The translations under genes and the position numbers were made by a program. A stretch of 64,000 bases of DNA from Hyphomicrobiales bacterium (GTDB lineage: Bacteria; Pseudomonadota; Alphaproteobacteria; Rhizobiales; Beijerinckiaceae), in the NCBI GenBank assembly GCA_900470775.1, contig UCBZ01000001.1, positions 46,555-110,554 on the forward strand, written 5' to 3'. This document shows, one piece after another, positions 56,368 through 64,000 of the stretch; the stretch's first letter is position 1, and each line of letters begins with the position of its first letter. The notes beneath the pieces are model-generated. The model was not told the origin of the DNA and ran no database searches. It saw nothing but the letters and a program-made list of their open reading frames with translations.

Positions 56368-58149
56368 TCAGTTCTGGACGAAGTTCGTCGGCAGGGCCCT
56401 GACGGCCGGGCCGCTGAACGAGCCGGTTCTGGCGTCGCTCGGCTCGGCATGGCTGAAGCCGAGCGCTGCGGCCGGGCTTGGTCCTGCGATCGGCGTGGTG
56501 GCCGGCGCAGTTGCCTTGGCGCGGGCGGTCGCGACCGTCACGGTCCGGCCGGCGGGGGGCAGGCTGCGCGAGACGGCGGCAAACAGGGAATCGAGGTTGG
56601 AGCGATCGGCGTCATATTGCTGCTCGATCGGCGTCGGAGCCGGGCGAGTGGGCGCCACCGAGGCGGCCACGGTCACGCCGCCGCTCTGGGGACGGCTCGG
56701 CGGCAGCGGATGGGTCACGGTGACGAGCTTGCCTTCGGGAACGGCGGCCGGCACCGCGGCTGTGAGGGCGTCGGTGCCGCGCAGGCCGGCCGATGAGGCG
56801 GTGCTGAACTGGGGCAGCATCAGGCTGGCGAAGGCGGCGGGACGCGCCGGCGGCAACGGGGCATTGGTCGGCTTGCCGGCGATGACGGGCTCGGAGACCG
56901 CCGCAATCTCGCCCGGTCGGCGCGGCGGCAGCGCCGCCAGGATCAGCCTCTGATCGGCGAGGCCCGGCTGCGGCGCGAAAGCCAGCGCGCCGCCGCTGGC
57001 GGGAAGGGCCGCGACCTGGACGGCGCCGTCGGCCTCGCCCGGCTGCTGCGGCAGGGTCAGGCCGCGCGGGCGGGCCAGCGGAAGCGGGGCATCGACCAGC
57101 GCCGGCCGGTTGTCCTGAGGCGGGGGTGCGGCCGCGGCGTTGACCGGTGCGACGGCCTGAGTCTCGGGGGGCTCGGCTGCGCGCGGCGCGAGCCGCTCGG
57201 CGCGTTCGCGGCCCAGCGAGCGCGAGGCCGGCTCGGGCGCGACGGCGGCCAGAGCGAAGCGGCCGCCGTCGGAGGCATTGCTGTCCGAATAGCTGTTGTT
57301 GGCATAGGCCATGACGGTCGGCTGCGGCTTGGGCGCGGCGCGCCTGCCGCGCGTCGGGCGGGCATCGGCCTCCTCGTCGTCGCCGCCGAAGAGCGCGGAC
57401 CACAGGCTCTTGCGGCCCGAGGCCATGATCGCGCCTTCGTCGTTTTCGGTCGAGGCATAGCCCATCACCGAACCGCCGCCCGCGACGATCTCTGCCATGG
57501 CGACATCGTAGCCGCCGAGCGGCTTGCCGTCGGCGGGGAGATGGACGGTCTTCTCGTCCGGGAAGAGCCGCACGAGCTGGTCGCGCGTCATGCGTGGCCA
57601 AGAGCGCACCGACCCGGCGTCGAGATGGACGAAGGGGTTGTGCGCGCCCGGATAGAAGCCGACGCCGCCGCGCTGCAGCCGCATGCCGGCCTCGCGGATG
57701 CGGGCGGTCGGGGTGTCCGGGAGATAGAAGTCCATCGCCTTGCCGAGCATGTGCTGGCTGTGCTTGGCGACGGCGCGCGAGCGGCGGCGCAGCATCGAAT
57801 TGGTGCCCGGCGAGCGATAGGCCGAGACGACATGGAAGGGCTGCTCGGAGCCGACGGCGCGCTGGACCTCCCAGGCGACGTCGAACAGGCGCGGATCCAT
57901 CCGGATCGGCTCGTCGGTGCGCCAGTCGCGCAGGGCCCAGTTCAGCTTCTCCAGGCCTTCGGAGACATAGCGGCCATCACGCCTGAAGGTGACGGTCGTC
58001 TCCTCCTTGGTGTGCATGTGCCGGATCGTGATCGTCCGGGTGTCGCCATTGGCGACGGCATCCTGGGTGCCGCGCACGCCGAGCAGCAGCGCGCCGGCGC
58101 CGAGCCCCAAGGCCAATGCCCGACGAAGAAGCGGTTTCGAGCGCGACAC
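56368..58149 (-). CDS. DUF882 / M15-type peptidase with long Pro/Ala-rich tail
   Basis: This protein of about 593 residues has an N-terminal signal or anchor (RRALALGLGAGALLLGV), an M15_2/DUF882 metallopeptidase domain (about residues 35-195) and a long low-complexity Pro/Ala-rich C-terminus. Zinc motif residues are Ser131, His133 and Asp140 (KHSQHMLGKAMDF) and His175 (FVHLDAGSV), the pattern of D,D- or L,D-carboxypeptidases that trim peptidoglycan. GTG 58149 has GGGACGA upstream; TTG 58185 is possible. It lies downstream of the YcbB-like enzyme on the same strand with 168 bp between. Confidence 0.85.
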   Translation of the reverse strand: MSRSKPLLRRALALGLGAGALLLGVRGTQDAVANGDTRTITIRHMHTKEETTVTFRRDGRYVSEGLEKLNWALRDWRTDEPIRMDPRLFDVAWEVQRAVGSEQPFHVVSAYRSPGTNSMLRRRSRAVAKHSQHMLGKAMDFYLPDTPTARIREAGMRLQRGGVGFYPGAHNPFVHLDAGSVRSWPRMTRDQLVRLFPDEKTVHLPADGKPLGGYDVAMAEIVAGGGSVMGYASTENDEGAIMASGRKSLWSALFGGDDEEADARPTRGRRAAPKPQPTVMAYANNSYSDSNASDGGRFALAAVAPEPASRSLGRERAERLAPRAAEPPETQAVAPVNAAAAPPPQDNRPALVDAPLPLARPRGLTLPQQPGEADGAVQVAALPASGGALAFAPQPGLADQRLILAALPPRRPGEIAAVSEPVIAGKPTNAPLPPARPAAFASLMLPQFSTASSAGLRGTDALTAAVPAAVPEGKLVTVTHPLPPSRPQSGGVTVAASVAPTRPAPTPIEQQYDADRSNLDSLFAAVSRSLPPAGRTVTVATARAKATAPATTPIAGPSPAAALGFSHAEPSDARTGSFSGPAVRALPTNFVQN

Positions 58150-58353
58150 AAGTCGTCCCGAAAGCGTGGCGTTTGACCTGCCCAATCTGCCTGACCCGTC
58201 TCGATGCCCCGGCTGAGCGGCGCGATGAACGTGAACGAACAGTTGCGGAGAAGCGTTAACGACTGGTTAGCAGGCCCGCAATCGGCGTGCCATCGGTTTC
58301 TGCGCCAGGGCTCGCTATCTGTGGATCGTGGCGAAATGGTGCCTTCGACACAA

Positions 58354-60303
58354 TCAGCTGCGCTGTTCGAGCGCCTGACGCACCATGCGGTGGAAGCCGT
58401 AGAGGTCCTCGAAGGTGGTCAGCTTTCCGTCCGCATCGACGACATGGGTGTTGTAGACGAGGTGGATCGCCAGCGGCTGCGGCAGGTTGATGCGTCGTTC
58501 GCCGGAGCCGATCAGGCGCTTCAGCCGCTCCTGCGTCCATTCCGGGCCGAGCACCTGGTCGGCCAGCAGGAAGGGATTGTCGACACGGACGCAGCCATGG
58601 CTGAAGGCACGGCGCTCATTGGCGAAGAGCCGGCGGTTGGGCGTGTCGTGCAGATAGACCGAATGGTCGTTGGGGAACATGAACTTGATCCAGCCGAGCG
58701 CGTTGCGCTCACCCGGCGGCTGGCGCACCGAAATGCCACTGCGGGTGCGCGTCACGACATAGCCGCGCTTGGCCGCGTATTCGGGATCGGCAGCCAGCCC
58801 CGGCAGGAATTCCTTCTTCAGGATCGAGGGCGGCACGAACCAGGACGGGTTGACGATGACGTGGTCCATCTTGTGCGAGAAGATGGGCGTCGCGGATTCA
58901 GGCTTGCCGACGATCGCGCGCGTCTCGTGGACGACATGGCCGTCGCGGACGACGCGGACACGGAATTCCGGGACATTGACGGTGATGTGGCTTTCGCCGA
59001 GATCGGCCGGCAGCCAGCGCCAGCGTTCCATCTGCGCGATGACGTCCTGCTCGCCGCGTGCCGTCGCCGGCGTGCCGAGCGCGGCCAGCGTCTGGGGGCT
59101 GAGGATGCCGTTGGCGGGCAGGCCGGCCTGCTTCTGGAACGTCGCCAGCGCAAGCGAGGTCGAGCGGTCGAACACCGGCTCCTCGGTCGGGCCGAGGCCG
59201 AGACGCGCACGCACCAGCGGCACACGCTCGTCGCGCATGCCGAGCTTCAGCGCAGGGCCGGCGGGAATGCGCACCAGCGGCGTGTCGTCGAGATGCTCGC
59301 GCAGTTCGGCGAGCTTGGCCCTGAGGCGGCGATAGCCTTCATGGGGCGGGTTGTAGGCGGCCAGCACCGCGCCCGCGTCGGTCGCTGCCGTCAGTTCCGA
59401 CAGGACCTCGGTGGCTGAGGGCAGGAAGAGCGTCGGCGTCAGCAGCTTCGACAGGCGACGCGGATCGACGCGCGCGCCGCGCGCATCGCGGGCATAGAGC
59501 ACGGCAAGCGCCGACAACCGGACATCGGCCTCGGCGAGGCTGCCCCTGTCGCTGGCCTCAAAAGCCGGGAGGGGATAGTCGGTCGGCCGCAACCCGTCCT
59601 CGCCAGCGCGACCGAGCTGGGCGGTCAGGCGCTTGCCGGCCTCGCTCCAGCCCTTGCCATCGATCCAGAGGGGTCGGTTGTCATTGGCCTGATAGGCGGC
59701 GAGGATCTCGGCGCGCTCGCGCTCCGCCAGCCGCGGCAGCGCCAGCGCCTCGGTGGCGCGCGCGGCGATGTCGGCGGCGAAGCCGGAGCCTGCAGGCAGA
59801 TCGACCACGACCTTCGGCAGATCGGGCGGCGCGATCAGCGGCTCGGCCGAACGCAACGGCTCGGGTGCGGCCTGGGTTTTGAAGGTGGGCGTCAGGACCG
59901 GATCGGATGGCGGCAGCTCGATCTCGGGAATGTCGAGCGTCACCGGCTCGTCCGCGACGCCAGGCGTCGTGGCGGAAGTAGACGGCCGTTCGGGCGCAAT
60001 CAGGGTGCCATGCGGCTGGGCGGCCGGAGTGACCGCGCCCGTGACCATGCCCGGCTCGGCGGCCGCGATACCGGCAGATCTGGATGTCGTGTCCGGCCCG
60101 GCTTCAGGGCTGGCGGCGGGCGTTGCCTGCGCCTGAGCTAACGGCTTCTCGTCGTCGAGGATGACGAGAGCGGGCTGTTCCGGCAGCGGAATGCCGAGTG
60201 TCGGGTCGATCGAGCTGGTGCCTTCTGCGAAGGCCGCTGCGGTTCCGAGAGCAAGGGCAAGAGCCGAGACGCAAGCCAGATTCGCCCATTGGCGACGACG
60301 CAT
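58354..60303 (-). CDS. YcbB-like murein L,D-transpeptidase
   Basis: This 649-residue periplasmic enzyme makes 3-3 crosslinks in peptidoglycan. After a signal peptide (ending AFAE) and about 160 low-complexity residues, it has a scaffold domain, a peptidoglycan-binding repeat (FQKQAGLPANGILSPQTLAAL, in part) and a C-terminal YkuD domain with AFSHGCVRVDNPF, catalytic Cys near residue 571. The start ATG 60303 follows GGGGA. The order YcbB-like then M15-type gene suggests coordinated wall remodelling. Two L,D-transpeptidases of different classes occur in this window. Confidence 0.92.
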   Translation of the reverse strand: MRRRQWANLACVSALALALGTAAAFAEGTSSIDPTLGIPLPEQPALVILDDEKPLAQAQATPAASPEAGPDTTSRSAGIAAAEPGMVTGAVTPAAQPHGTLIAPERPSTSATTPGVADEPVTLDIPEIELPPSDPVLTPTFKTQAAPEPLRSAEPLIAPPDLPKVVVDLPAGSGFAADIAARATEALALPRLAERERAEILAAYQANDNRPLWIDGKGWSEAGKRLTAQLGRAGEDGLRPTDYPLPAFEASDRGSLAEADVRLSALAVLYARDARGARVDPRRLSKLLTPTLFLPSATEVLSELTAATDAGAVLAAYNPPHEGYRRLRAKLAELREHLDDTPLVRIPAGPALKLGMRDERVPLVRARLGLGPTEEPVFDRSTSLALATFQKQAGLPANGILSPQTLAALGTPATARGEQDVIAQMERWRWLPADLGESHITVNVPEFRVRVVRDGHVVHETRAIVGKPESATPIFSHKMDHVIVNPSWFVPPSILKKEFLPGLAADPEYAAKRGYVVTRTRSGISVRQPPGERNALGWIKFMFPNDHSVYLHDTPNRRLFANERRAFSHGCVRVDNPFLLADQVLGPEWTQERLKRLIGSGERRINLPQPLAIHLVYNTHVVDADGKLTTFEDLYGFHRMVRQALEQRS

Positions 60304-60408
60304 GGTCGCTATCCCCAGATTCTGCCGAGAGCCGCATTCCTGCGTGACTCGGCCTGTTTCGACAAGATGCGGCGGCGCAACAGACGCCTGCATTCGGTTG
60401 GTCGCAGC

Positions 60409-61902
60409 TCAGGCCGCGTCGGTTTCATCCGCGGCTGATTCGGCCTCGATCAGCCCGTAATCCTTGAGCTTGCGGTAAAGCGTCGAGCGGCCGATGCCGA
60501 GCTTGCGCGAGATCTCGGACATGTGCCCGCGGTAATGCGCCAGCGCGAATTTGATGATCTCGCGCTCGAGGTCGTCGAGCTTGCGCATGTCGGAACCTTC
60601 GACGAGGTCGAGTGCGTTGGGGTCGCGCACCGGCATCTGGATGATGCGCGGGGTCTCGTTGCGCGCCTCCGAATAGGGCAGGGAGGCAGGCGCCGGCGGG
60701 ATGCGGACGTCGTAGCCTTCCATCTGCGCGGCGATCTGCGGGAATTCCGTGATGGTGAGCTCGTCGCCATCGGCCAGCACCACGGCACGGAACATGGCGT
60801 TCTCGAGCTGGCGGACATTGCCCGGCCAGTCATAGCCGCTGATCAGGGAAAGCGCCTCGGCCGCGATGCCGCGCAGCTTCTTGCCTTCCTCGGCGGCGAA
60901 GCGCGCCAGGAAGCCGCGGGCGAGATCGGGAATGTCCTCGCGGCGCTGGCGCAGCGGCGGCAAAGTGATGGGGAAGACGTTCAGGCGGTAGTAGAGATCC
61001 TCGCGGAATTCGCCCGCCTTGACCTGGTCGAGCAGGCTCTTGTTCGTCGCCGAGATGATGCGGATATCGACGCGCACAGACTTCTTGCCGCCGACGGGAT
61101 CGACCTCGCCCTCCTGAATGGCGCGCAGCAGCTTGACCTGTGCGTCGAGGGGGAGTTCGCCGACCTCGTCGAGGAAGAGGGTGCCGCCGCTGGCCTCGAC
61201 GAATTTGCCGACATGGCGTTCGGTTGCGCCGGTGAAGGCGCCCTTCTCATGGCCGAACAGGATCGATTCAACGAGGTTGTGCGGGATCGCGCCGCAGTTC
61301 ACCGTGACGAAGGCCTTGCCCTTGCGGTCGCTGGAGCCCTGGATCGCACGTGCCAGGACCTCCTTGCCGACGCCGGATTCGCCCTCGACCAGGATCGGGA
61401 TGTTCGACTTGGCGGCGCGCTCGGCGAGGCGCACGACGCGGGCCATGTCGGCGCTCTTGGTGGCGAGGTCGCGGAAGCTGAGCGTGCCGGAGTTGCGGCG
61501 CTTGATGTGGCGCAGCTCATGTTCCAGCGCGCCGAGCTTGAGCGCGTTCTTGAGCGAGATCTGCAGGCGCTCGGCGCCGACCGGCTTGACGACGAAATCG
61601 ACTGCGCCGGCGCGCATCGCCTGGACCACGGTCTCGATCGAGCCATTGGCCGTCTGCACGATCACCGGCGTCTCGATGCTGCGCTCGCGCAGCGCGGCGA
61701 GAACCCCCATGCCGTCGAGCTCGGGCATGACGAGATCGAGCACGATGGCATCGAAACGTTCGCCGTCGGGGCCGCAGATCAGCGCGAGCGCGGCGTTGCC
61801 GGTCTCGGCGGTGACGACATCATAGCCGAAGCGCTTGAGCATGGCGTCGAGCAGGCGGCGCTGGACGGGATCGTCGTCGACGACGAGAACGGTGGCGGTC
61901 AT
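60409..61902 (-). CDS. Sigma-54-dependent response regulator (NtrC family)
   Basis: This 497-residue regulator has a receiver domain (1-120; Asp9-11, phosphorylated Asp56, Thr84, Lys106), a AAA+ domain with Walker A GESGVGKE (174-181) and the sigma-54 contact loop GAFTGA (221-226), Walker B LFLDEVGELP and a C-terminal Fis-type helix-turn-helix (GHMSEISRKLGIGRSTLYRKL, in part). It should activate sigma-54 promoters when phosphorylated. No partner kinase lies in the window. It sits upstream of the YcbB-like gene, 105 bp away on the same strand, so wall genes could be among its targets. Confidence 0.95.
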   Translation of the reverse strand: MTATVLVVDDDPVQRRLLDAMLKRFGYDVVTAETGNAALALICGPDGERFDAIVLDLVMPELDGMGVLAALRERSIETPVIVQTANGSIETVVQAMRAGAVDFVVKPVGAERLQISLKNALKLGALEHELRHIKRRNSGTLSFRDLATKSADMARVVRLAERAAKSNIPILVEGESGVGKEVLARAIQGSSDRKGKAFVTVNCGAIPHNLVESILFGHEKGAFTGATERHVGKFVEASGGTLFLDEVGELPLDAQVKLLRAIQEGEVDPVGGKKSVRVDIRIISATNKSLLDQVKAGEFREDLYYRLNVFPITLPPLRQRREDIPDLARGFLARFAAEEGKKLRGIAAEALSLISGYDWPGNVRQLENAMFRAVVLADGDELTITEFPQIAAQMEGYDVRIPPAPASLPYSEARNETPRIIQMPVRDPNALDLVEGSDMRKLDDLEREIIKFALAHYRGHMSEISRKLGIGRSTLYRKLKDYGLIEAESAADETDAA

Positions 61903-61941
61903 GTCACCTCGGTAACGAGCAATGGCGTGCTGAAATCACTG

Positions 61942-62008
61942 GGAACGCGGAATCGCTGTTCCGTTCTGGTGCATCCTCGGCCAGAACGGTTAAGCGGTGC
62001 TTAAGCGG
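61942..62008. promoter_or_regulatory. Cluster of dyads and direct repeats in the divergent pepF / response-regulator promoter
   Basis: The 211-bp divergent region contains GGAAC-N11-GTTCC (61942-62 region), a perfect inverted repeat CCGTTCTGG-N11-CCAGAACGG (61961-61989), and directly adjoining direct repeats TTAAGCGG at 61990-61997 and 62001-62008 with an 11-bp period. Such stacking suggests binding of one or more dimers, perhaps autoregulation by the response regulator. Confidence 0.5.
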
Positions 62009-62113
62009 GTTCGCCGCTCTGCGACGATGTCAGTCTCACGCCAGCGTTGATCGCGCTCCCTGCCCCGCGCATATGAGTACCAAGGCCGGCCGAGCTTGCG
62101 AGGTGATCCAGAG

Positions 62114-63958
62114 ATGACGATTGCGTTTGACGAGGCGATACGCGCCAGCGCCGGAGAGACGGCCGCCGGCACGGCCAAGGCGCTCGGCAAGCTGCCGGAA
62201 TGGGACCTCAGCCATCTCTATCCGTCGATGGATTCACCCGCCCTGAAGGCCGATCTCGACCGCGCCATGACCGAATCGCAGAGCTTCGCCTCGCTCTATC
62301 GCGGCAGGCTCGTGGCGCTGGCCGAGCGTGAGGATGCCAGCACGGTGCTGGCGGAAGCGGTCGCTGCGTTCGAACGCCTGAGCGATCTGCTCGGCCGAAT
62401 CGGTGCCTATGCAGGCCTCGTCTATGCCGGCGACACCACCGATCCGCAGCGCGCCAAGTTCTATGGCGACACGCAGGACAAGCTGAATGCGGCGGTGACG
62501 GAACTGCTGTTCTTCGAGCTCGAATTCAACCGGATCGAGCCGGTATTGCGGGCACGGCTGTCTGAGCAGGCGCCGCTGTCGCACTGGAAGCCCTGGCTCG
62601 ACGATCTCGTCAAGGACAAGCCGCATCAGCTCGAGGATCGGGTCGAGGCACTGTTCCACGAGAAGTCGATGACCGGGCAGGCCGCCTGGAACCGGCTCTT
62701 CGACGAGACCATCGCCTCGCTGCGCTTCACATTCGGCGACGAGGAATTAACCCTCGAACTGACGCTGAACAAGCTTCAGGATGCCGATGGAGCGGTCCGC
62801 AAGGCGGCGGCCGAGGCGCTCAGCGAGGTCTTCCGCGCGCATCTGCGCACCTTCGCGCTGATCACCAACACGCTCGCCAAGGACAAGGAGATATCGGATC
62901 GCTGGCGCCATTTCGAGGATGTCGCGGATTCGCGCCACCTCGCCAACCGGGTCGAGCGCGAGGTGGTGGATGCGCTCGTGTCTGCCGTGCGCGCCGCCTA
63001 TCCGCGGCTGTCGCATCGCTACTACAAGCTCAAGGCCAAATGGTTCGGCCGCGAGCAGCTCGATTTCTGGGATCGCAATGCGCCGCTGCCGCAGGTCGAG
63101 CAGCGCACGATTCCGTGGTCCGAGGCGCGCGACACGGTGCTCGACGCCTATGGCGCCTTCTCGCCGGCGATGGCGGGCATTGCGCGCCGCTTTTTCGACG
63201 AGAAATGGATCGATGCGCCGGCTCGCCCGGGCAAGGCGCCCGGCGCCTTTGCGCATCCGACCGTGCCCTCGGCGCACCCCTATGTCCTGGTCAACTATCA
63301 GGGCAAGCCGCGCGACGTGATGACACTCGCCCATGAGCTCGGCCATGGCGTGCATCAGGTGCTGGCGGCGCCCAATGGCGCGCTGATGGCGCCGACGCCG
63401 CTGACCCTGGCGGAAACCGCGAGCGTCTTCGGGGAGATGCTGACCTTCCGCCGCCTGCTCGACGGCACGACCGATCCCAAGCAGCGCAAGGCGATGCTGG
63501 CGGCCAAGGTCGAGGACATGATCAACACGGTGGTGCGCCAGATCGCCTTCTATTCCTTCGAGCGGAAGGTCCATGAGGCGCGAAAGTCCGGCGAACTGAC
63601 GGCCGAGACCGTGTGCGAATTGTGGATGAGCGTGCAGGCCGAGAGCCTGGGACCGGCGATCCGGCTTGGCTCAGGCTATGAGCCGTTCTGGTGCTACATC
63701 CCGCACTTCATCCATTCGCCGTTCTACGTCTACGCCTATGCCTTCGGTGATTGCCTGGTGAACTCGCTCTACGGGGTCTACCAGAACGCCGCCGAGGGCT
63801 TCCAGGAGCGCTATTTCGCCCTGCTCTCGGCCGGCGGCACCAAGCACCATGCCGAGCTTCTGGCGCCCTTCGGGCTGGACGCGCGCGATCCGGCCTTCTG
63901 GCAGATCGGCCTGACGATGATCGAGGGCATGATCATCGAGCTCGAAGGGATGGAGTGA
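62114..63958 (+). CDS. pepF: M3-family oligoendopeptidase (PepF-like)
   Basis: This 614-residue cytoplasmic zinc peptidase cuts short peptides. The zinc motif HELGHGVHQVL (His407, Glu408, His411) and the third ligand Glu in ETASVFGEML are intact, and the family N-terminal lobe is recognisable (WDLSHLYPSMDSPALKADL). The C-terminal block with GSGYEPFWCYIPHFIHSPFYVYAYAFGDCL, in part, is characteristic of PepF. ATG 62114 follows AGGTG with eight-base spacing. It diverges from the response regulator. The last 42 bases of the window, after its stop, resemble the start of a family-C palindrome. Confidence 0.95.
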   Translation: MTIAFDEAIRASAGETAAGTAKALGKLPEWDLSHLYPSMDSPALKADLDRAMTESQSFASLYRGRLVALAEREDASTVLAEAVAAFERLSDLLGRIGAYAGLVYAGDTTDPQRAKFYGDTQDKLNAAVTELLFFELEFNRIEPVLRARLSEQAPLSHWKPWLDDLVKDKPHQLEDRVEALFHEKSMTGQAAWNRLFDETIASLRFTFGDEELTLELTLNKLQDADGAVRKAAAEALSEVFRAHLRTFALITNTLAKDKEISDRWRHFEDVADSRHLANRVEREVVDALVSAVRAAYPRLSHRYYKLKAKWFGREQLDFWDRNAPLPQVEQRTIPWSEARDTVLDAYGAFSPAMAGIARRFFDEKWIDAPARPGKAPGAFAHPTVPSAHPYVLVNYQGKPRDVMTLAHELGHGVHQVLAAPNGALMAPTPLTLAETASVFGEMLTFRRLLDGTTDPKQRKAMLAAKVEDMINTVVRQIAFYSFERKVHEARKSGELTAETVCELWMSVQAESLGPAIRLGSGYEPFWCYIPHFIHSPFYVYAYAFGDCLVNSLYGVYQNAAEGFQERYFALLSAGGTKHHAELLAPFGLDARDPAFWQIGLTMIEGMIIELEGME

Positions 63959-64000
63959 GGCGCGCGGAACCCTCTCCCGTAGGGATTCCTCTGCGAAACG

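Overview
The window is a high-GC chromosomal segment of an alphaproteobacterium, most likely order Hyphomicrobiales (Rhizobiales). The signs are the flagellar gene order flgI-motE-flgH-fliL-fliP, an NdvA-type cyclic beta-glucan exporter, the divergent xerD / aroK-aroB arrangement, abundant L,D-transpeptidases, and large palindromic intergenic elements of the kind common in Bradyrhizobium, Bosea and Methylobacterium relatives. The genus cannot be fixed from the sequence alone. I see no phage, insertion sequence, CRISPR array or rRNA; there is one tRNA (Ala, CGC).

Layout. 1-3.4 kb: the end of a flagellar operon (flgI, motE, flgH, fliL, fliP) with start/stop overlaps. 3.5-11.2 kb: peptide and amide catabolism (M29 aminopeptidase, diaminopropionate ammonia-lyase, gamma-glutamyltransferase-like enzyme, dipeptide-type binding protein, amidase), then a probable frameshifted relic. 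11.7-15.2 kb: a secreted DUF6454 protein, a NicO Ni/Co exporter with a DUF1007 partner that carries an EF-hand loop, and a divergent Crp/Fnr regulator. 15.5-25 kb: a branched-chain-amino-acid-type ABC operon (acyl-CoA synthetase, livG, livH, livM, livJ, livF) followed by a membrane zinc protease and a PaaK-like CoA ligase. Two different palindromic elements interrupt the operon.

25-38.9 kb: mostly housekeeping and envelope genes (ung, 5'-nucleotidase, hemH, alpha/beta hydrolase with a divergent marR, a TorF-like porin, an L,D-transpeptidase lipoprotein, accA, methyltransferase, MBL hydrolase, cupin, GNAT, amidohydrolase, DUF2938). 39-49.7 kb: an apparently circularly permuted ROK-family protein, a large MscS channel, a CAP-domain lipoprotein, a motA-motB stator pair, ndvA, a TRAP-type binding protein and a ChaA-type antiporter. 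49.9-50.6 kb: one lower-GC orphan gene that looks acquired. 50.7-64 kb: aroB-aroK, a 48-residue membrane protein, xerD, HutD, beta-carbonic anhydrase, DUF167 and YggT genes, tRNA-Ala, two cell-wall enzymes (DUF882/M15 and a YcbB-like L,D-transpeptidase), a sigma-54 response regulator and an M3 oligopeptidase.

The observations most worth following are (i) the ROK protein at 39.2-40.3 kb, whose motifs occur in circularly permuted order; (ii) a ladder of 18-bp repeats between motA and motB that encodes two tiny start-stop cistrons; (iii) tandem 16-bp operators in the marR/hydrolase divergent promoter; and (iv) large perfect inverted repeats at internal junctions of the liv-type operon.
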